In this document: positions 58,850-64,000 of the stretch, piece by piece
How positions within the stretch are numbered: the stretch's first letter is position 1
Layout of the letters: the number at the start of each line of letters is the position of its first letter
Assembly (NCBI GenBank): GCA_029582155.1
Contig: CM055895.1
Location: 51,116,250 to 51,180,249, forward strand
DNA from: Panopea generosa
Lineage: Eukaryota; Mollusca; Bivalvia; Adapedonta; Hiatellidae
Reading direction: 5' to 3'
DNA length: 64,000 nucleotides
Made by a program: the position numbers and the translations under genes
The notes under the pieces: generated by a model
Told to the model about the DNA's origin: nothing
Database searches by the model: none
Seen by the model: the letters and a program-made list of their open reading frames with translations, nothing else

Positions 58850-59661
58850 CTTCACTGTGACTTCACTTAAACTTAATAAGATATTTTGAAATTATACCAT
58901 TCATTTTCGTGATAAACAATATTGCGGAACATATACTTAATTCTCAATATATAACATCATTTAAACGCCAACTTATACATCATGTGTTAACGCACCAAAA
59001 TACCATGTTTTCATTTAACAAGTTATTTTGAAGTATCTATTATTCATGCTCGTCTAATAAATAGTTACAGTATGATATATTTGTCTACAAATTAAAATTA
59101 TATTCAATATATATATATAATATAAGCATTAAAAAGAGGACGCTGAACACTATTTCATGCATTGTCCTTAATTTTCGTGCTACATGCCACCTTCATTCTT
59201 TAGGTGTTATATGGGAGTGATAATAAAACATGTAAGCAGATGACCGATAATCCAAGGATCAATCTTATTGCATGACTTTGAATTTGTATCATTAGTGGAA
59301 GAGAAGAAATTGTTTCCCTCTGTTGAAAATAACACATACAATACATATATAAAGAAAATAACCCTTGTTCCCTGGCTGCCATGTTTTTAAACGGATCAAG
59401 TTGATTTTAGCTATTTTGGTAAAGGGTCTCGTACTGATGAACATTTGTACAAAATTATTTGAAATCTGACCACCGGTTATTTATTACATGAAAAACTATA
59501 TCATATTCATGAAACACATAGTGACTTTCAAAAAGTGCAACATTTGTGACATAAGTTGAAATATTTAAAATGAACAATTCAATTGCAAAACAATTTTAAA
59601 TGTCAAACTGAGTTTGATGACATATTTGAGAACAACCTTAGCTACTATTTTCTGGTATTAA
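58850..59661. other. No recognisable gene
   Basis: AT-rich. An AATAAA on the minus strand lies near 59,470, which would suit the candidate 3' exon at 59.7 kb. Confidence 0.4.
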
Positions 59662-59772
59662 TCAAACATATTTATTTCGTTTCTTGTTCTTAGAGTTAAA
59701 ACAATTTGCTTCAACAGAAGTCGATGGCGATATGATACTTTCTTTGCTTCCACATCTTTTTCCTGAATATAC
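59662..59772 (-). CDS. Candidate 3'-terminal exon of an unidentified gene
   Basis: On the minus strand a good 3' splice site (TTTTTGTTATTATTTCAG) ends at 59,773. The following 36 codons are open and close with TGA at 59,664-59,662. The text (VYSGKRCGSKESIISPSTSV, EANCFNSKNKKRNKYV) is polar, has two Cys and ends in a basic tail. An AATAAA occurs about 190 bp further along the minus strand. I do not recognise a family, and a chance open stretch of this length is quite possible. No partner exon was identified. Confidence 0.2.
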   Translation of the reverse strand, partial: VYSGKRCGSKESIISPSTSVEANCFNSKNKKRNKYV

Positions 59773-59774
59773 CT

Positions 59775-60347
59775 GAAATAATAACAAAAATAAAATATTT
59801 CACGATTTTAATAATACTGACCTATGCATAAATTTTACTTATATATCCTATTAAATTTTACAATTATTTAGATTAACATGTTAACTACAAGCAGTACTAA
59901 ATAACAAAACACATCATGATATATTTCAAATCAAGCTTATTTTGCATATTATTATGTATATATCATAATATAATTTAGATTAAGAATAAAAGAGTCATAC
60001 TAAACTAAATAAGATATCTCGCAGATTTGAAAAATGAAATTATCAAATGGACATACATTTAGGACAAGGACAACATGATACCTTTTTAATTAAATAAAAT
60101 ACTGGCAAAGTTGTAAAATTTAGAACAAATGGTGGCTATTTGGATGGATAATGTCTGGTACAAAATACCATTGTTTACCTTTAAAACATGTTTTAAACTT
60201 GCTTTTATTTCCAACATTTGAATTAGACCTGACCCGTTGAGTCACATAAATGATTTAGCATATAATGATCTCAATTATAGCCAACTCATTCAAAATATTC
60301 CAGGCATCATCGAAAATCTATACTTAAATTCATATTACCGAACGCAG
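59775..60347. other. No recognisable gene
   Basis: AT-rich. It would be intron if the neighbouring candidate exon is real. Confidence 0.4.
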
Positions 60348-60400
60348 TGGTAATATCTATGGAGTATGTGATCCGGGTTCAAATCCCGTGACATACATTA
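60348..60400 (+). mobile_element. tRNA-like relic (B-box region)
   Basis: CGCAGTGGTAATA followed by CCGGGTTCAAATCCCGTGAC. The T-loop (TTCAAAT) and four of five stem pairs are intact, but the distance to the A-box is too short for a tRNA. Confidence 0.45.
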
Positions 60401-60786
60401 TGGTTTATTTTTGGTTGATTTTCCGAGCCACACTATTTTCCCCACAGAGATCCACAAATATTTTTAATTGTTATAATGTTAGTACTGAATGCTTTGAGCA
60501 TTGTTAGTATCACTTTTTATTGAATGTGTCATTTATACAGACAAACTAGTCAATAGCAGTATTATTCTCGCTAAACTATATATGAATATATGTAAAATTG
60601 CGTACAACCACTTTCAACTCTGTCTCCTATCATAATATTATCAATTCATTAAAAAAGCGTTTGCATCTAATGGAAGATATTTAAAATGGAATATAAAACT
60701 CATCGACGAAATCCTTTTTTAAATGAACACAAACAAACTGCACAATTTCATTGCATGTACTGAATGAAACAACACGTTCGCTGTCG
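60401..60786. other. No recognisable gene
   Basis: AT-rich. Nothing is supported here. Confidence 0.42.
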
Positions 60787-60835
60787 TCTCTTTGATGACT
60801 GTGACGTCACCGTGCGTCGGCTAACATCAAAGAGA
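60787..60835. other. 11-bp perfect hairpin enclosing a CRE
   Basis: TCTCTTTGATG (60,787-60,797) pairs with CATCAAAGAGA (60,825-60,835). The loop includes GTGACGTCAC, itself palindromic. It may be a regulatory site or the remnant of a small inverted-repeat element. Confidence 0.5.
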
Positions 60836-60839
60836 TATT

Positions 60840-61344
60840 GTACGGGCGAAACGTACATGATTTCAAGTCCTTGAAAGTGACATGTTTATGTCGTTTCTTT
60901 TTGAAAATTGAAGCATGTTTTTGGATTGCGAAGTTAGTAATATGGAGGAAATATATTAAATTAATGGATAAAATATATCAACGGTATGTACTCTGTGAAC
61001 AACTATTTTTCCAAACGTTATGGTTAACGCAAATAATTCCAGTCTGACATCAAAATAAAAATCGGTACTGGTCACTTTTCTAATTAATGTCATTAATTTC
61101 ATAATTAAAGTCACTGTTAAAAAGCTCAAACAAACAAGTAATACTGTGCATTTTTATAAATTATTTTAAAGACGCAAGCCATTTTTGGTCCGAAGTCTCA
61201 GCTTTGACCACTTTGAAAAAATAAACGTCACGAGCAAACAATTTAACACATTACGGCAAGCAAAACCGTTTTAATGAACTGATATGGGTCGCAAATCACA
61301 CATCGAAGGCCTGTTATGTAGCGATAGACTCTTCCGAAAAACTC
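60840..61344. other. No recognisable gene
   Basis: The plus-strand ORF 60,838-61,047 is cysteine-containing but matches no family I know. Nothing else is supported. Confidence 0.42.
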
Positions 61345-62318
61345 CAGGGGCGGATCAAGGATATCAGTTTAGAGGGAGCGCGCATGTGCGTATCCAGGAA
61401 TTGATTTTAGGGTTCGGGGGTATAGGGCGGCAAATTATACTTAAGTGAATGTATATACATTTATAACTTAATTCTTTTGAATAAAGATAAACATAATAAC
61501 ACGTAAACCTTGAATTTTTTTTATAAACTTTTTTATTTACAAAAAAAAAATACCGCTTGGCAGGCTCGAACGTTTAACCTCTAGATTGACAGGCGCACGC
61601 CTTACCTATTACGCTACTGCACCACTTAGATTTGTATTAGACACCAATCATAGCACATCACTATCTTGTAAGGAGCAGGCCGATGGCATATTGTTTTTCT
61701 GGCTAAATCTTTTTTTAATATAACGTTGAATGAAAATAGATGAAAGTTTAACATAGATTTCAGTGTTGTATTGATTATTTGTTTGTCTCAGTTTGTCTAC
61801 CAGTTTAGTTGTTTCTGTCTCGGTGCTTTTGAAAGTTTGGTCTACGCAGTGTAGATATTTTAATTGTATACATGTTTTAGCAGACTGGTCTATTTAAAAT
61901 CATTTACACATGTCATGACATGCAAAAAAACATACATTTTCTTCTGCGTTTGACTTTCTGCAGATGATGATATACATGTAAAAAAAGCTATTCAGCTTTT
62001 TTTTTAATTTTTGCTCGCGTTGATGGTGCCGCCATAACAAACTTTTTCGCGTAAAATTACCAGAATTGATATAGATCTAACGACAAGGAAAAAAACTTAA
62101 AAAAAAATGACCAAACACTGGGCGACAGTAGAATATACTCAAGCATCATGCTAGAAGTAGTTTGTACATATTTTAGGTACATCAAATACGTGCTTAATTT
62201 GTTTAAACACAAATCGTTAAGATGGTTATTTGAGTTCAGGGTGAATGTGTAGAAGAAAAACCTATGCTTGCCAAAATTTAGGTGGTGCGTGCTCCCCCCC
62301 GCTCTGAATCCACCCTTG
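61345..62318. mobile_element. hAT-like non-autonomous DNA transposon
   Basis: The left end CAGGGGCGGATCAAGGA (61,345) and the inverted right end CAAGGGTGGATTCAGAGC (to 62,318) match, and matching resumes further in (GAGGGAGCGCGCATG against GGGGGAGCACGCACC). CAGGGG-type ends are characteristic of hAT elements. AACTCC occurs at both junctions and may be what is left of an 8-bp target duplication. There is no transposase frame inside. A tRNA-like relic is nested at 61,547-61,626. Confidence 0.68.
61547..61626 (-). mobile_element. tRNA-like SINE head nested in the hAT-like element
   Basis: On the minus strand GTGGTGCAGTAGCGTAATAG, GTAAGGCGTGCGCCTG (A-box and anticodon-arm region) is followed by TTAAACGTTCGAGCCTGCC (B-box ACGTTCGAGCC). 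The overall layout is tRNA-like, but the acceptor ends do not pair well. A degraded true tRNA gene is the alternative. Confidence 0.5.
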
Positions 62319-62469
62319 AACTCCCTTACATATCTGTAATGGCTTAGTCAAAATTGACCTCATTTTGCACAGCGGGTGACAAAACAATAGAATGTTATTG
62401 CCACAAGGCATATTTCACAGCTTAGTAAAGCATGATAGGGGTAATTTATACGTCCTATAGAAAATATCT

Positions 62470-62529
62470 GGACCGATTTTTTATTCAATTTTGAAACGAA
62501 ACCCGGTTTTGAACGGTAGAAATCGGTCC
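62470..62529. other. 10-bp perfect hairpin
   Basis: GGACCGATTT (62,470-62,479) pairs with AAATCGGTCC (62,520-62,529). It adjoins the palindromic MITE. Confidence 0.55.
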
Positions 62530-62562
62530 AAAAACCGTAAAACCGGTGATTTTAGAAGCCCT

Positions 62563-62700
62563 GGGCCCGGTTTCTCAAAAATACTTCAGTCTGCCATTTT
62601 ACTTAAACTCAAATAGTGTGCTCAATTTCAGTATAAAATTGAGCACACTATCGAGTTTAAGTAAAATAAGAGACTTAAGTATTTTTGTGAAACGGGGGCC
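62563..62700. mobile_element. 138-bp palindromic MITE
   Basis: The two halves pair almost end to end. The outer ends are GGGCCCGGTTTCTCAAAAAT and ATTTTTGTGAAACGGGGGCC; the inner blocks are TTTTACTTAAACTC with ATAGTGTGCTCAATTT and their complements. The loop is about 8 bp. GGGCCCGGTTTC-type ends with ACTTAAG inside are common in animal short palindromic repeats (from memory). Confidence 0.85.
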
Positions 62701-62701
62701 T

Positions 62702-63464
62702 GGTACTGATGTATAAAATACTTTTACATATTTCCATTGTTGATTGATACATTTGTAAGTATGTATGCCTAGTGTGTAGATATTTACAGCTATGTATTAT
62801 CAAAGTAAGAAGGGCGGAGTTCACTTTATCGAAAACAGGTATGGTTGGCCGTTCAGCATATTTAAAACAGAAGGTTGGCTAAACTACTGGTCTGCTTGCT
62901 CTTATCTCTACATGGGGTTTGGATTGATAGCTGTGGGAACTATTGATGTATGAGAGATAAGATGACTGGTCCCTTGGGGCCGGTCACTATTTATAATACT
63001 GGTAATCAACATTATAATGCATACTAATAATTCTGTTCTCATTGGTCAAATTGAGTTAGAAGTGGCTACATGACGGAGTGTATTTTGCAAATGGATACAC
63101 AATGATTTCTAAATTAACAAAATGTTTCTTACATTAATAATGAAAATTTGCCTTTTTTAATGTATACTCGGCACAATGCACACAATCCTATAATAAAAAC
63201 TGGCAATATCTTTATTTAAATTTAAAAAGGTTTTCAAAGAATATTTTTTTTTATTTATAAACTTTAAATCAACATGACATACACTCATGTATTCATCAAC
63301 AGTTTTGCTCATTTTCAATCAAATAAATTAGGTATGAATTTTAAATTTAAAAAGACATCGTCACTATTTAAGCGAATACAGAAAATCAGTGGGAAAGGCC
63401 ATTTTTCGTTGCTGCTGACGTTTATACTGTTACTCCGGTCTTTAATGAGGTGTTTAATTAAAGG
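62702..63464. other. No recognisable gene
   Basis: AT-rich flank upstream of the duplicated promoter block. Overlapping small ORFs at 63,274-63,524 are not supported. Confidence 0.42.
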
Positions 63465-63888
63465 GTACCGCACGTCAGAATATAAATGGCTATTTATCGT
63501 TAAATAGACATGTAAATAACACAAAAATCAACAAATTTTAATTGTACGAAATTTATCAAATGAGAAAAATGACATTAAATATCATGATTTCAAGCGTTTC
63601 CTAAATGCTATGGGCGCCGCCATTTTGTAGCTCTTTTGTGATGGAGGTATTCGGTGACGTCATAACTGCACTTCCGTTCTAGTTATCGCGCAAATTGTAT
63701 TGTGTCGTTAGTGACTGCTCTCTACTGATACTCTTTTGTATATACACTAATTCACGTAAACAGTTGATAGATAGATAAACAGTACATTAGTGAACATCGA
63801 AGGAAGACAATTAAACGCGAAAACTATTCTGAATTGAAGGACTTAACCATAAATATTGTTTTCTTCAGCGGAATAAGTGAGTGGAGTA
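63465..63888 (+). promoter_or_regulatory. Promoter-like block and 5' leader of the right-edge gene
   Basis: This is the copy of 31,120-31,544. GCCGCCATTTTG (63,616-63,627, YY1-like), TGACGTCA (63,655-63,662, CRE) and ACTTCCG (63,670-63,676, ETS-like) fall within 61 bp, about 215-270 bp before the ATG at 63,889, with no TATA box obvious between. Transcription could start just after the ETS site. A pyrimidine tract ending in TTCTTCAG (63,861-63,868) before the ATG could be a 3' splice site, making the ATG part of exon 2; an unspliced leader is equally possible. The same motif spacing in the left copy shows that the cluster was duplicated as a unit. Confidence 0.55.
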
Positions 63889-64000
63889 ATGCGATATGTT
63901 TTGTGGGCAGCGTTGTTTTTAGTTTTCCTAATATGTGATTTCACATTGCCTCAGTGTCAAGCTTCTGGTGACATCACGCGCAAAACACCTTTATACTTTG
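63889..64000 (+). CDS. First coding exon of a secreted or membrane protein, truncated by the window end
   Basis: ATG at 63,889 opens 37 codons that are still open at the window end. The N-terminus is a classic signal peptide: MRY, then a hydrophobic core VLWAALFLVFLIC, then a polar c-region with likely cleavage near QCQA/SG. The mature start reads SGDITRKTPLYF. The left copy at 31,545 has the same start but is frame-broken, so the intact frame here is notable. KTPLY before a continuing chain is reminiscent of the start of ligand-binding (Venus-flytrap) domains in some receptors, but it is far too short to assign a family. The start was chosen because it is the first ATG after the leader and is followed directly by the signal peptide. 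Confidence 0.6.
   Translation, partial: MRYVLWAALFLVFLICDFTLPQCQASGDITRKTPLYF

Overview
The window looks like a piece of an AT-rich animal genome, most likely a mollusc and probably a bivalve. I infer this from three things: tRNA-derived SINEs with a 3' half I associate with bivalve SINEs, a DIRS-type tyrosine-recombinase retrotransposon, and a decayed Polinton-type DNA polymerase. There is no bacterial gene organisation, no operon and no long intact ORF. Almost everything recognisable is mobile-element debris or tandem repeat. The species call is inference.

Layout. The first 1.1 kb (minus strand) is a decayed RNase H plus tyrosine recombinase of a YR retroelement that runs off the left edge. 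A Gag-like zinc knuckle at 3.5 kb may belong to it, with a 30-bp minisatellite lying between. At 5.9-6.4 kb there is a small inverted-repeat element with a 33-bp tandem array inside it. Two dispersed repeats alternate between 11.4 and 16.8 kb. From 17.56 to 20.60 kb there is a 3-kb foldback element flanked by TTAA. A pseudogene of a protein-primed family B DNA polymerase (Polinton/Maverick type) follows at 21.4-23.4 kb, then a long imperfect hairpin. The 27-34 kb stretch holds SINEs and a LINE reverse transcriptase fragment. From 39.15 to 43.40 kb lies a DIRS-superfamily element on the minus strand in the order Gag, RT, RNase H, recombinase, with split direct repeats. Tandem arrays of 78, 46 and 32 bp fill 44.6-49.3 kb. 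The remaining region holds a 1.28-kb inverted-repeat element (52.4-53.7 kb), five copies of a 16-bp palindrome (56.9-57.3 kb), a hAT-like non-autonomous element (61.3-62.3 kb) and a 138-bp palindromic MITE (62.6 kb).

The best candidate for a host gene is at the right edge. At 63,889 an ATG opens a frame with a textbook signal peptide that is still open at the window end. It lies about 230 bp downstream of a cluster of YY1-, CRE- and ETS-like sites. The whole block (about 540 bp) has an earlier, frame-broken copy in the same orientation at 31,120-31,665. A 22-bp core of the CRE-ETS part recurs inverted at 33.8 kb. This suggests a gene whose 5' end has been duplicated, with the right copy intact and the left copy dead.

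Coordinates of decayed elements are approximate because boundaries were judged by eye.
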